Shown here: positions 10,855-22,639 of the stretch, in pieces
Layout: every line of letters begins with the position of its first letter
How positions within the stretch are numbered: the first letter of the stretch is position 1
From: Prostheceraeus crozeri
Lineage: Eukaryota; Platyhelminthes; Polycladida; Euryleptidae
Length of the DNA: 64,000 bases
Reading direction: 5' to 3'
NCBI GenBank assembly: GCA_907163375.1
Contig: CAJQUW010008995.1
Coordinates: 248,001-312,000, forward strand
The notes under the pieces: generated by a model
Seen by the model: only the letters and a program-made list of their open reading frames with translations
Told to the model about the DNA's origin: nothing
Databases searched by the model: none
Made by a program: the position numbers and the translations under genes

Positions 10855-11243
10855 AGCCTAAGCCAGTCAAAGCTCGCCCATAATGAAGATATATTACCTT
10901 TCAAATGACAGCCTAAATCGTCGGCGCGTAGCGTTACTGATTGTTATACCGTTATGTATTGTTACTGAACTAAAAATCTATGACATCAAAAATCCAAGAT
11001 TTTGATCTGCAAATGACTAAAATCTATGATAATTTTCTACATAGCCCATGCAGCTCAGAACATTGAAGTATATAAAGCTTGAGATATCTACTAATCATAA
11101 TTGTGAAACATAGGAATCACTTCAAAGTCATTTTCACTGGGAACACGAAGATGGACGGTGAAATGCTCCTACCTCAATGGCATTACACAGCAAATTAGAC
11201 TTCCTTAATCACGGCAATTAAGGCCGTCTAATTTGGAATTGGA
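10855..11243 (+). repeat. repeat family D, copy 1
   Basis: Matches 13641-14012 in reverse orientation across about 370 bp (shared text includes tgacatcaaaaatccaagat and the gggaacacgaagatggacgg region). It ends with an imperfect palindrome around aattaaggccgtctaatttgg. No coding capacity; probably a MITE. Confidence 0.7.
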
Positions 11244-13640
11244 GATGTGATTGATAGTTTCGCGGACCTGACATAGAAAAGCAAAGCCATTAAGGAATTG
11301 TGCACCAGTGGATTGGATAATGGAATGTGCTGGATGACGGCGATGTCGATAATTATTCAATTCCTGGTCAGTCGATCGTGAGTCCGAACCAACTCTAGGA
11401 AGACTCCAAAAAACAAAACTCATTCGAATCCAAAATGTGCGGCCATGACCACTTTCCCGCGACCTGTTGTGACCTTGGCTTTCCGCGGCAGTGTGATCCT
11501 GGGTGCTTCATTGTATCGATTGTTCGTTCGACTCTGGCTGATAGTGGTGGTGATCCCAATTATCGCTTTGTTTTTTTTAATGTTTTTTTATATATCAGGA
11601 TGTTTTATACGAGTTTGTAATTTGTTCTTTACTTATTTATATAATGAACCGTTCATGAATTTTTTCAGGAATCTATTACGAAACAGCGGCCCAGGTTGTC
11701 CCTTGAGATTGAGAAATGCGGGCTCGTTTTTTCTCTGGTGTGAGCAGTCGTGGCCACATCGAGCGGAACTTTGTTCATGCCAATGTTATGATGGATGTAT
11801 GCTTATGCTAACACGCATCTTGTGAATTCTTCTAGTTCGACACAATCTTTCGCTCCGGTTGTACGGCGGATCATCAGAATATCCTTCTTATGGAAACCTT
11901 GATCATCACATCTGATTGTGGCTCACGGTCACTGAAGTCTTCCACAACGGATCATCTTCCAAGCTCTAATGAATCTGCTGATCTGAAACCACATCTTGAC
12001 TTGTGGTGGAGGACGAGATTTCTCACCAAGTGTTCCAGCCATATCATCATGAAATATCTGACTAATAACTTCCTTTTCAAGCAGAGACTGAAGTTAAGTA
12101 TTGCTCGAATTTGAAACGGTGGTGATCCATCGTACGCAATCACTTATCACTGCACTAACTGACCCTGATAAGTAGTAACTGAAGTTAAGTAGCTGCCGGT
12201 TTTACCAACAGTTACGGATCTGATCTGATCACTCGTCATAAACGACTTTCATAGAAAAATGACATGTGAAATGTCGGCTGACAACTCTACTTACTCAGTA
12301 ACAATGTTCATAGACTGCGCTCCTTCCCCTGCATTAGAGCAAATATTATTTCCCGCGCGAGCAATAATCTGCTTTACAGGTCAAATAAAGTGATGGGATA
12401 TCTACATTATGCTCCCTACATTATCCTACATATCTACATTATTATCCCTCTTCATTGCATTTTTCGAGATCAATATGTCTATGCACAAGCCCGAAAGATA
12501 AGAGCATAGTTTGTTGATTGAGAACAATGAATGAAGATGGATATCTCTGCACGAGTTGCGTAAGTAACTTTATATTTCACAGAATCCACAGAATCTATCA
12601 CCATCCAAATTTTATTGTGCGTAATTTAGCTATCGTACAATATGGAAAAAAGAAGGCAGCAATGAATTTGGTAATGATGATATCCGTATCTGCGCATGTG
12701 AAAGATATTTTAGAAATATCAATAGGCGTATATCTACATGTGTAATCATAGCATTGTTAGTGATCGAATCAAGACACGACACGGTCAAAAAATTCGAAGG
12801 ATCCAGGAAACAGAAGATACCAAAGTTGAACAACTACCCTATTGGAGAATGCTGTAAATAATTAGGTAATTAAAAGTCATGAACGAATGAATATAAATTA
12901 ATACTAACAACATAGAGTAACCTACTCCAGTATAGAGTAGGGACTGAAATACGTAAAAAGGCTAGTCGACTCAACTGAAGACGGCAAGGGAAATAAATTA
13001 ATACTTACAAACGATTTCATTTTATCATATAAGAACTGAAATAAGAGTTCGTCATGGACCTGACGAGAAGCTAACTTAAAATAGCCACAGGTGAAAATAA
13101 GAAACCTAAAAACCCAAAATTAAGTTTGCTATGTATGGAGTCATCAGGGAGGAACCATGTGGCTGCATGAAGTAAGGTTTCGGCCCCTAACCTCCAACCT
13201 ATACCACATGGCGGGGCCAGGCCAACCATATCGAATGTACGACATGGAAGGTCTCTACAAGCCTGAGGAAACATAGCAGAACCTAACAGAAAATAAAATT
13301 TTTGGAATTTATTAGGACAAAAGGAAGCACATGAAACTAGAAGAGGTTTTCTTAGCCCAACATGCCAATGATGGATGGCATCTGGCGGGGCGAAAAACAA
13401 CCAAACTTAAAAACGAGGAACCTATTCTTGGAGAAGGACTTTATGCAAGAATTAACCAGCAAATTACTCTTATAACCCCCGTGCTTTGAAGATATCAAAA
13501 ATGCCCTTAACTCTTGATGTGAAGGTGGAAGCATCAGATGAAATCCTGGCGAACCTGATGAGTTGATGAGTAAGTAGGGTTGTTAGCCGATATTTCACCT
13601 TTCATTTTTCTGTGAAAGTCGTTCATATATCTCCAAAGCC
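11244..13640. other. no recognisable gene
   Basis: Contains only short ORFs. The stretch 11445-11620 encodes a hydrophobic run (LWLIVVVIPIIALFFLMFF) that could mimic a transmembrane segment, but it is produced by T-rich DNA and has no exon signals I trust. The interval 13080-13500 reads somewhat like protein on the plus strand (for example a MAGPGQPYRMYDMEGLYK stretch), but stops interrupt it and no family is recognised. Confidence 0.5.
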
Positions 13641-14012
13641 AAATTAGACGGCCTTAATTGCATAATTAAGGCCGTCTATTTTGCTCTGTAATACCATTGA
13701 GACAGGAGCACTTCACCGTCCATCTTCGTGTTCCCAGTGAAAATGACATTGAAGTGATTCCTATGTCTCACAATTTGGAATCGTAGATATCTCAAGCTTG
13801 ACATACTTCAATGTTCTGAGCTGCATGGGCTATGTAGAAAATTATCATAGATTTTAGTCTTTTACAGATCAAAATCTTGGATTTTTGATGTCATAGATTT
13901 TAGGTTCAGTAACAATGCATATAATACCTTTCAAATTCGCCGACCAAGCTGTCATTTGAAAGGTAGTATCTCTTCATTGCTGCCCAGTCAATTTCAATTA
14001 CGCACAATATTA
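13641..14012 (-). repeat. repeat family D, copy 2 (inverted)
   Basis: Reverse-orientation copy of 10855-11243. It begins with a clean palindrome, aaattagacggccttaatt and aattaaggccgtctatttt, separated by gcat. This marks one end of the family as a self-complementary terminus. Both copies carry a caaatgacag/ctttgaaag-type block near the other end. Confidence 0.7.
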
Positions 14013-14013
14013 T

Positions 14014-14112
14014 TAACATAGATTTTTTCGGGCAACAATGTGGGACATTTGAGGGCGCGTATGCAGCCGAAAATGTCCCACATTGTTGCGTTCAAAAATC
14101 CATGTTAATGTT
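14014..14112. repeat. hairpin repeat
   Basis: Inverted arms: aacatagattttttcgggcaacaatgtgggacattt is mirrored by aaaatgtcccacattgttgcgttcaaaaatccatgtt, with a short loop around gagggcgcgtatgcagcc. It sits directly beside family D. No gene. Confidence 0.65.
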
Positions 14113-14494
14113 ATATTGCTGTCAAAAATCCAACTCTATTTGTTCTGGAATTGTAGATATCAGTGGTATTTCTTGAGATTTCCATGTAGAATTCACCGTT
14201 TTAGAGGATGAAAAACTTTCTATGTGCTAATAAAGTCTGTTGATTGCACTCCTTTGAAGTTCATGAAAACATAAACTTTATTATGGAAGCAATAATCATA
14301 GAGATCAATTGCACTGTAAAATAGAAAGATAAATTCTAATGGGAATTCCTGGAGTCCTGAAGCAAATGAACTTCTCGATTTATGAGCAGATTAAGTTTGC
14401 TAGTAAGACTAGGATGGACAATATAGGAATTATGTAATATATAGCAAATTAAATTATGGATTAATTTAACTAAAATCTAAATGGATTAATTAAG
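14113..14494. other. no recognisable gene
   Basis: AT-rich spacer between the hairpin and a stray terminal fragment of the P-like MITE (14495-14533, reverse orientation). Nothing else is recognised. Confidence 0.5.
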
Positions 14495-14687
14495 TCAAAC
14501 AGAAGAAGAGACGACCTATCTAATTCTCTGGATGTACCGGATGATATGTGTTCTGTTAGACGGGAACGCATAGTTCGCTTGGATTCTCCGATGTAGAATG
14601 AGCTGCACTCTTGACGTCGGATGAGGTAGACCATATTCTTAACAAAACAATCGGCGTTATCATAAGTTGCAGCCGAAAAGAACGAGC

Positions 14688-15209
14688 CACAGAATTAGAT
14701 AGGTCGTCTCTTCTTCCGTTTGACTAGAAGGGAAACATTGGAACATGTAACGTCAATGAAATGGCACAATTTGCTGAGTAAATGCCATAGCAATCGAACA
14801 GTGAGCAGTCAGTTAAACATTAAACACGCCAAATTGTGCAAAGTTTCAGTGACTGTTATCAACCGGATCACACAACAAAAAAGACACAGGCGATGTCAAG
14901 TTCTACAGAGAAGTTTGCGAACGTTTTTTCATGCGCCTGCTAACTTTTTTAAAATGATCGGAGGACCCAACATTATCGAGAAAACGTTTGAGCAATGATC
15001 TGAATTCTTCGAATCTGAAGGAATCGTGGCGATCGGAGCATTTTGAAGGAATTCAGAGCAATCCGCAAGCAACACACGACTATTTTTCCTATCTCTGTAA
15101 GGTATTAAAAATTTCTTGTTGCCCACTTATTAAGTTCCTGCATGTGCCATCTGTTTGAATCAGTTTGCACTTCTGGCAAAGTGATACGATTAAACAATCT
15201 AATTCTGTG
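14688..15209 (+). mobile_element. P-like MITE (family B), complete with TSD
   Basis: A 522-bp element with 13-bp TIRs: it begins CACAGAATTAGAT and ends with the complement ATCTAATTCTGTG. The 8-bp sequence gaacgagc is present at 14680-14687 and again at 15210-15217, a perfect target-site duplication. The first 16 TIR bases match 13 of 16 positions of the P element TIR at 42090. It encodes no transposase. A stray family B end in the opposite orientation lies at 14495-14533. Related copies are at 24790, 35503, 53358 and 63532. Both the 8-bp duplication and the TIR support a P-superfamily origin; hAT also makes 8-bp duplications and is the alternative. Confidence 0.85.
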
Positions 15210-15344
15210 GAACGAGCAATTATCTGTCAAACAGTTCTTTGATGGCTTGGATTCCAACCACGATACCATAGATTTCGATCTGAAAGAGACTCGAACAGCT
15301 TTCTCTAAGTCACATTTGTGGAGAGTTCATCGTATTTCTCTTAT

Positions 15345-15428
15345 GCTCTTTTCATTGGTGTAAGGTAAGGTCAAATGCAGATTGTGATTCCTTCATTAAT
15401 TTGACTTTACCTTACACCAATGAAAAGG
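15345..15428. repeat. hairpin, 29-bp arms
   Basis: cttttcattggtgtaaggta at 15347 is mirrored by taccttacaccaatgaaaag ending at 15427. The pairing continues through aggtcaaat/atttgacttt, with a loop of about 25 bp. Short foldback sequence with no gene. Confidence 0.6.
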
Positions 15429-15429
15429 A

Positions 15430-16230
15430 CATGAGGGACATACAAAGAACTCTGTCGGTCGTAGAATTTGGAATTTTAGTAATATATCATAGAAATAGAT
15501 TGTTTATCTGAAGTTCGCTAGAATGGAAATTGACTCAAGGTCGCGGCACTTCGTGGGAACTAAGTTGGGGCATCAAGAACCAATTAAAAGCTTCGATTTA
15601 CTCATGTGACTGATTCTAACCCAATGATACAGACGTTGGTAGGTGCATCTAAGTGAAAATGCGTGCGATTTATGTGCCGTTATTGTGCATTGCATGAAGC
15701 TTAATTTCCATTCTAGAGGTTTTATTGTTGTCAATTTCTATGTAATATATTGATAACTTATTCCGACCGATGAAGTTGGCGGACTTCACTGGATTTGCAA
15801 TTAAAAGTTCTATTTCTATGTCCTGAAATGTGATCTATGCTTTAGCGAGTGATCTATGCAGAATACTCATGTTTTGAAACTATGAAAAATATTCATCCAT
15901 CACACATGTCTATGGTATAACTAATTTGTACCATAGCTTTTATGTGCAACTGGGAAACTGTCTATGGACACAGAAGTAGATAATAGTAGACTTTTTATGG
16001 TATCGTTAATTTCTATGGTCTATGGAACTTGTGTATGGAATGCATTAGATATTTTAAGGCACAGAGCATCAACGGAAATTTAAATACTCTATGCCACAAA
16101 ATGCAACAAACGTTGCCATGTACCTTAATTTTAAATGTCAGTTATTTTCACAGTTTATTGGGAGGTATTTCAACATGAGTGAGCAGTTCCATGACGATGC
16201 ATATCGTTTGCATCACTTACTGATGACGAT
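15430..16230. other. no recognisable gene
   Basis: Contains several ctatgg/ccatag words in both orientations around 15905-16030. A short stretch (15985-16025) resembles 52500-52540 reversed (ccatagaaattaac, accatagaaagtc), suggesting an old dispersed repeat. No coding signal. Confidence 0.45.
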
Positions 16231-16239
16231 ATTAATGAC

Positions 16240-17040
16240 TTGATCATTGAAAATCAAAGTAAAAACACTATTAAGAACACAAATTGGAGTCTAGGAATAT
16301 ATAACAAGTGGCGTGTAGAAAGAAATGCAAGAAACAATGAACAAATACCAGAACTATTAGATTATGCGACGCCAGAGCACTTATCATCATGCCTAGCAAG
16401 GCTAGTGGTTGAAGCCATGCAGACGTCAGGATGGCAAGGAGTACCCACCCAACACAATATACCTAATGTTAACCGGGTTGTTGCGACACATGCGCGAAAA
16501 TGGCAGAACCAGGTGGAATTTCTTGAATCGCACAGATGACAGATTCGCATTTCTCCGACGAGTATTGGAAGCAAAGTTAAAAGACCAGCAGGCGTGGCAT
16601 TGGAAGCGAGGTAAAAAGAGCTGACGCATTCACCAAGCAAGACGAGGAAGTATGTCGGCAGAAGCGCAAATTACTTGTCCAAAATTATATAAAGTGTGGC
16701 ATCGAAAGCTGAGTTAAAAGACAGATTTACCTCACATAGTGGAAAAGTAACTGGCATTTCCCAAATGTATGATGCTGGAGTTCCTGAAAACACCATACAG
16801 CAGAGAAGTGGGAATCCATCGCTCTACTCATTGAGAAAATATAGCAGAAACAGTGCATTAAGTTTGGTTGCCTCTGAGGTTTTAACACCGGGACATTCTT
16901 CGGCATCACACCATGGGCACGATGTTGCAGAGCAGGAAAATCCAGTGTCCAGCAGCAATTCAAATGTCTTAAGTCATGAATTCGTATCAAGGAAAATGAC
17001 TCCAAACGAAGATTTTGTTGTTCAAGGTGAACCTAACTGA
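16240..17040 (+). pseudogene. Crypton-like tyrosine recombinase relic
   Basis: The plus strand encodes pieces of a DUF3504/KCTD1-type tyrosine recombinase. The N-terminal part is SKNTIKNTNWSLGIYNKWR with a following helix. After a +1 shift at about 16410 comes RRQDGKEYPPNTIYLML (the 'dG.eY.p.tL' block), then LRHMRENG. A gap follows where most of the catalytic domain is missing (16625-16695). Last is SHSGKVTGISQMYDAGVPEN and a LRKYSRNS tail. The H-x-x-R box has Lys for Arg, and the usual 'TGHRS' is SGNPS, so key residues are lost. Tyr in RKYSR is in the position of the nucleophile. An AATAAA follows at 17197. Dead element copy. Confidence 0.75.
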
Positions 17041-17430
17041 AGAATGCTGGTCGAGGCCGATGGTAATTCTAACATTATAAGATTCTCATTTCTGTAAATA
17101 ACTGTTGCAATTACGTGTAAAGAACTTTTGCAACTTTCATGCTTATTTCATAACTTTCTTCTAATTTCATAGACTTCTTGTTATTTTCATAGTTTTGAAT
17201 AAATAGTGTGAAATTAACTAGATATATTTTCTTATGCGGCGCAAAGAAATAATTGATAACTATGGTACAACAACAGTGCAATAAGAAATTTCAACAATTA
17301 TGTAGCGATAAATTTTTCGATCATATTTATTGCACGATGAGGGTCATTTATCGTCCGTCGAGCAGTTATATCCTCTGCGCACCTAAACAGTGACATGAGC
17401 CTTCATCAACACCTCCATATTCCGTTGAAT

Positions 17431-17500
17431 TGGCCGCGTAGATAGAGCAGTTGTTTAGTTTTCATGTGCTTGCTGACTTTGTGTTCAAATCCTTATCGAG
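17431..17500 (+). ncRNA. possible tRNA-derived SINE head, degenerate
   Basis: An A-box-like stretch (tggccgcgtagatagagcag) and a B-box-like stretch (gtgttcaaatcc at 17481) lie about 40 bp apart, as in a tRNA gene or a tRNA-derived SINE. The acceptor and anticodon stems do not form cleanly, so it is not a working tRNA. Confidence 0.4.
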
Positions 17501-17804
17501 TTGCAACGCAAGCGCACATGCCGCATGAAAACTTCGCGAGCTTCCTCAAAATATTTTGCCGTCTTTACGAGATCACGAAATGAACATTGGAATGCAGACT
17601 GATTAATCTGAACGGATTAAGATACTATATTTTGTAAAAAAATTGATAAAAGTCCTCAACTATTATAAAATACTTTAACTACAGGTCAAGTTTCTTAAGT
17701 TTCCATGCACTAAAGTTGATAAAATAAAAATGAATTATCAAAACAATCAAAATCACAAAGAAAAATAGATATGATCACGCTTAACAAAACAATATCATTA
17801 TAGA

Positions 17805-18510
17805 AAGGCTGAGGTTTGAAGTAATTGCAACCCATCGAATTGCAAATTTGACGAACCATATTACCGCTCAAAGGTTGTCATGACACCGAGGACTCAGCAT
17901 TTATAAAATCCCCAATATGTATACAGGTTCGATTTTATTAAATGAACTCGAGGTGAACACAGTTGGGTATTGTTGCCAAATGTAAGATGAGGAAATTTTT
18001 GCAGTTTTGAAGAAGTTACTACGAAATTGACTGATCATACATGATAGCAATGCAGAAGGAATAATATTATTTTACAGATCCTCCGTGTCATGACAGCCTT
18101 GGACAGGCAATATTTGTTAAATTAGCAATTCCATGGGTTCCTATTACTTTCATGCTCAACCTCAAGAGTATTTTCTTTAGCGTGATCATATCACAGGCAA
18201 CCTGCCTATGGCAGAGCAAAATCACATAATCAAAGACAATGATTTCAATTAACTTTGGAAGATGTAAGTGGGTTCACATCATTATTCAGATTCTAGAAAT
18301 GAACGATAAGTGTAGTGAATCATAAAGTTATGCCGATGAAAACTGAATCAAAAACATGAAATTTCAGCCAAGAACGCATAATAGGATCTCGACTTTTTCC
18401 ATGAAAACTTGCATTATAATGCGGTTCATGAAATTTCCTTGATCATCACATAATTTCCGTTTGGGTTTGACTTGACACTCTCCCTCTGATGCTTACTACC
18501 TATTTACTGT
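17805..18510 (-). repeat. foldback family A, head-to-head pair
   Basis: Positions 17805-17905 are a short plus-orientation piece (aacccatcgaattgcaaatt...). It meets a long minus-orientation unit from 17906 to about 18510 that ends tgacactctccctctgatgc, the complement of the family's gagtgtcgac end. The minus unit lacks a block of about 150 bp near 18456. This is another inverted dimer of family A, sharing the arrangement at 964-2240. Confidence 0.7.
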
Positions 18511-18583
18511 ATGAACCAGACACATTTTTTACCCTCTCTGATACATAAATATTTCTACGTCATAAATTGTAGAGTAAATCCAT

Positions 18584-19097
18584 GGGTGTAGTGGAGGGGT
18601 AACGTGGTATAACGCCGTTATACTTCCTAAGGTCATCAAATGAACGTCCAAAGATGGTAAGCTGTATGTGGCAAACATTTAATGTAAAAATGCTCATACT
18701 TGATGTGCATTATTGATGAAGATCTTATTCAACTTCCTATTTTTGCATTTTGTCATGAGCATGCATGCTTTCATTATTACTTGGATTCATGTGGAAGTCC
18801 TTCAATGATAAAGTAATCGCCGAAAGGGGATGAGAGCGGTTGAAAATTCTGAAAGGGCGATTATGTAGCTCTCGAACAGTCCGTTATGGACAACAGTGGC
18901 ACGAATATACGTTTTTCAGCTGAAACACTAAAAGTCAAAAGACTTGTCATCCTTGCGCATTAGTTAACATTGCATGTGCGACTAGTCTTTTGGCTTTTAG
19001 TGTATATACATGTCAAATTTAGCGTTATAATTCCCAAAATTCAGCTGAATTTTTAGCTCTTAGCGTTATACTTCCTAAGCATTTACGACTACACCAC
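18584..19097. mobile_element. MITE with inner and outer inverted repeats
   Basis: The outer ends ggtgtagtggaggggtaac and ttacgactacaccac are imperfect TIRs, each followed inside by a gttatacttcctaag block (18615 and 19063). An inner palindrome lies at about 18926-19003: cactaaaagtcaaaagact is mirrored by agtcttttggcttttagtg. No ORF. The superfamily is not clear. Confidence 0.6.
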
Positions 19098-20118
19098 TGT
19101 AAATCTGTATGTCCGATTTCCTTTCAATGTTCATTTCGCGATCTTGTAGTTGCGGCGATATACGTTGTGGAATTCACGGAACTTTCACGCGGCATGTCTA
19201 ATTCAATGCATTTGATAATTTGAAGTTAGCATCATGTGTCCATGTTGCAACTGCTTGGTGAGTATTTCAGAAACCTTGTAGGACGAAGACTTTTAAGAGC
19301 TCCGAGCTGGTTATTGCAGAATTGATTGAATTTGGATAATGATTCTGATAAAGCACATTGAAGGCCATTTCTCCTCTTTTTAAAAAATGCATCTGAGATT
19401 TGCAGAAATAGAATAGATTTTCTCAAAGTTTTAATCGGTATTTTTTAAGGTGAATTTCTGTCTGGGGAATTCAAAGTTTCAGAGTTTCAAACAAGTTTCG
19501 CTTGCTTCCTTCCTGTATAGCAATTTTCTGATCTTTGGCCGGATAAATGTCAAATCATGTTGTCGTTTAAAGTCTGGTAAGTGTTTATATCAAACGGCAG
19601 AGTGATCTCCAACCTTGTCCTTGCCACAAGGTCATCGCATTAAAATGTCAACTTAAATGTTTGACTTGCTGTGAATTTGCACTGCGATCCAAATAACACT
19701 TTTCAATGTCATTTATCTTATCAGATTGACCATAGATTATCTCTGTAGAGAGCGTAAATAGCACAATGTGTCGCAATGTCCTATTTACTAATAAACACAT
19801 CTTGTGAATAATGGTTGAAAATGGAGCAGATACTATCAAGTCATCGATACATGACGAATGAGGTCAAATATGATTCCCATTTGAAGTTGATAGACTGCAT
19901 GTAGAATGCCTAGCTCACAATCAAACTGCTGACAAGGAGGTGGGAAACATTTGCCAGCATTTATCATGGTGTATTGACCTACCCTGGGATACGCGGGACA
20001 AAGGTCAGCAAGGTGAGCAGGTGTATTGAGGTAAATCATCTCTATTTTTCTATAGCAAACTTCATTCAGCCAATATCCGTCGACGATCTTCTAGAGTGAA
20101 GGGAATTAACCGTCGCCC
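19098..20118. other. no recognisable gene
   Basis: Ordinary AT-rich DNA with short ORFs only. Nothing recognised. Confidence 0.5.
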
Positions 20119-20197
20119 CACTGCACAGTGGGCCAGATTTCGCTGTAGCTGGCCAAAAATATTTTCTCAAATACTACCGTAAAGATTAATGAGATTC

Positions 20198-20580
20198 GAT
20201 TTCAATGGTGATTATTTTGCATGCGGTTGCTAAGGGCCCCATTTCTGCATAGCAACCAGAAAACTAAGCAAGCTACGGTCTCCATTCTTACACCTACCCC
20301 CACTAAATCGACCACGAAGATTTCAATGGTGATATTTTTGCATAGCAACGGTTGCTAGGGGGCTCATTTCTGCATAGCAACCAGAAAACTAAGCAAGCCA
20401 CGGTCTCCATTCTTACACCTACCCCCACTAAATCGACCACGAGGATTTCAATGGTGATATTTTTGCATAGCAGCGGTTGCTAAGGGCCCCATTTCTGCAT
20501 AGCAACCAGAAAACTAAGCAAGCTACGGTCTCCATTCTTACACCTACCCCCACTAAATCGACCACGAGGATTTCAATAGT
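20198..20580 (+). repeat. 125-bp tandem repeat, about three copies
   Basis: The unit runs from gatttcaatggtgatattt through ctcatttctgcatagcaacc and the tacacctacccccactaaat region. It repeats with a period of 125 bp (20316, 20441, 20566) and a slightly shorter first copy at 20198. Each unit carries two tagcaac/gttgcta words, including the palindrome tagcaacggttgcta in the second unit. Copies are over 90% identical by eye. Confidence 0.85.
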
Positions 20581-21136
20581 AATATTTTTTCAACAACGTA
20601 GCTGGGGAACTTGTTTACGTTTAGTAGAAAATGAGTTCTTACATGACTGTATAAGAGTAGGCCTACATAAAAGCTCCAATTTACTAGGCCTATATCTAAT
20701 GATAAAACGTCCATTCAAAATAAAAACCATTATGTAATTACATCATCTTTCTTGCTTACCGAACGGTATCAAGTCACAAGTCTAAATTGAACAAGGCGAT
20801 TGCCTCCGAAGAAAATGGGGTACGTGTCTGTCCGAGTTTTGGTTTCCGGTAAGGTCGGATGAGCAGATCAAGCGCCTAAAGATGTGGTAAAGCGTTCTCG
20901 TTTTAAAATCTTTATTCGAGCTTCAAGACTTCTTCACTCAAAAAACCAATGGGAAGCGTCATCCTTCGCACAACCTGATGACCATGGATGAGAATTCGAT
21001 GAAGTGACTGAGGCATGTTGTAACAATCATATTTTAACTTCACTCGTCCAGTTGTAGCCTACACCATAACAGGAGTAAAAAAAAAAGCGATTTATGCTCA
21101 TTCAGAGGTTCACGGGTATTATGAAGAAAAAAAAAT

Positions 21137-21162
21137 GGGGGGGGGGGGGGGGGGGGGGGGGG
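21137..21162 (+). repeat. poly-G tract, 26 bp
   Basis: An uninterrupted run of 26 G between A-rich flanks (aaaaaaat and acaaaaaaaaa). Its exact length is likely to be unreliable in sequencing. It produces the false proline-run ORFs on the other strand. Confidence 0.95.
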
Positions 21163-21245
21163 ACAAAAAAAAAATCGTAAAACCAATTGAATTTGCGAAT
21201 TTCGATTTTCGTATTTTTGGCCACCCTCTGGCCCACTGTGCACTG

Positions 21246-21848
21246 CGGTGTTTTCCTGAACGCGCCCCACTAATTCGCCCACTGGTGATCTTCCAATTTT
21301 GCAAGCTACACATCAATCAAATAGGCATTGAAAGGGGATTCAGGAAAACAGCATCAGTTTTATTTCTCAGGTTATTCCTGGGTTGAGGTGAAGGTCAAAG
21401 ATAAAATTCACCCAAGTTTTAGCAAATTTCCATTAGATCACTATTTGAAATGGAAAATGACAACAAAAACTAATATATACCATACACTAAGAAAGATCTG
21501 GTCAAGGTGGCTAATAAAATGATGATTATCAGTCGTTGTGAGATTACATCATTGTATTAGATGAGGTCAAAGGTCAACTGATTCAGAGCTTCAGCTCAGC
21601 TCAAATATCACTAAATTCGCACATTTTAGTATTTAGTTTGTACAAGTGAAGAATGAATGCAATTCGGTCACTTTTATCGAGACACTGAGGCTAAAAGCAA
21701 TATGATTCTGAAAAATGTCAATAATTGCTGAGCAGATGCAGAACTAAAAAGTACAAAAACAATAAAAATCTTATTTGAAATTTGAATTTCAAATTTTAGA
21801 GACGTATTCATAATGAGCAGATAATCTCAAATTCAAAGATTTTTAACA
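21246..21848. other. no recognisable gene
   Basis: AT-rich DNA with no repeats or coding motifs that I can identify. Confidence 0.5.
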
Positions 21849-22047
21849 TAGAGAAGTATCTGTATGCTGTGAAAATTTTTTACATCAAAAGGTTCAGTTT
21901 TTTTGCGGAGATTACCCGTGGTCCAAAAAATTATTTGAGCAGCATAGGGTAGTTGTTTGCCAATTTATGTACTACCAACATGACGCCCCGTTATAAGTAG
22001 TATGCAACAACTTGGATATCAAAAGGGATGAATATTTGCTAATAAGC
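21849..22047 (+). repeat. foldback family A, 5' fragment
   Basis: The first 200 bp of a family A unit (gtatctgtatgctgtg..., catcaaaaggttcagtttttttgcgg, ...ggatatcaaaagggatgaat). It is truncated after ttgctaataagca. Confidence 0.7.
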
Positions 22048-22639
22048 AATATTCCAATCATTCAAATTTTAAAATAGCTTTCACGCCAAAAGTATCGTGC
22101 CAACTTTATTTTTCGTCTGTCAAAAATTGCATGATACGTTGAAGGTAGGCTACTATTAGAATTCTATCGTTTTTTGGGCTTCATGGGTATTAAAAAAATT
22201 CGCCAGGGGGGTGGCGAAAAACGCCCCCCTAGTGGAGCGAGGGTTGGGGTGTCACTCAAAAACTTATACTGAATCTGATTGCTAATTCCTTGAAAATGAG
22301 CCGTTGTGCCAACACTTTTAAGAAGTTTTCTTCTTAGCGTATCTCACGAAAAGTCGTTGGATTTGGCTCACCTAAAGATTTTAAAAGTACTTCTTATAAA
22401 GCTCTGAATCTTGTTACTTTTTGTTAGCATTTTGTCTGTGTGACAGCTGTCAACGAAACGCATTTTTAAATGATAGCCCATGAAAGTGTAGAAAATTCAA
22501 ATATTATGTAAATACTACTTGAATTATAAAATGAAGATAGTCACCCAATTCATTAATTCAAGGCAATTCCTAAAAACGATAAGCACCAAAATGAAAGCAC
22601 TAGCCTTTCGCCTTTCGGCCTCGTTCATAAGAGCATGCT
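22048..22639. other. no recognisable gene
   Basis: Includes a small G/C-rich inverted stretch (cgccaggggggtggcg / cgcccccctagtgg) at 22201-22235. Otherwise nothing is recognised. Confidence 0.5.

Larger units (their letters stand above)
20119..21245. mobile_element. TIR element enclosing tandem repeats
   Basis: The left end cactgcacagtgggccaga followed by gctggccaaaaat is matched on the other strand at the right end by cagtgcacagtgggccaga followed by ggtggccaaaaat. This gives TIRs of about 33-42 bp around 1.1 kb. Inside are three 125-bp tandem repeats and a poly-G tract, but no transposase. I see no clear target duplication. The CACTG/CAGTG termini are compatible with several cut-and-paste superfamilies. 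Confidence 0.65.

Noticed and set aside
11445..11620. Hydrophobic run that could be a transmembrane exon for the Ig gene
   Set aside because: Produced by T-rich DNA, with no credible splice sites in the required phase.
13071..13534. Minus-strand ORFs of 60 and 109 codons
   Set aside because: No motif and no splice context; the plus strand here looks slightly more protein-like but is broken.
21040..21316. ORFs with proline runs
   Set aside because: They are translations of the poly-G tract at 21137-21162.
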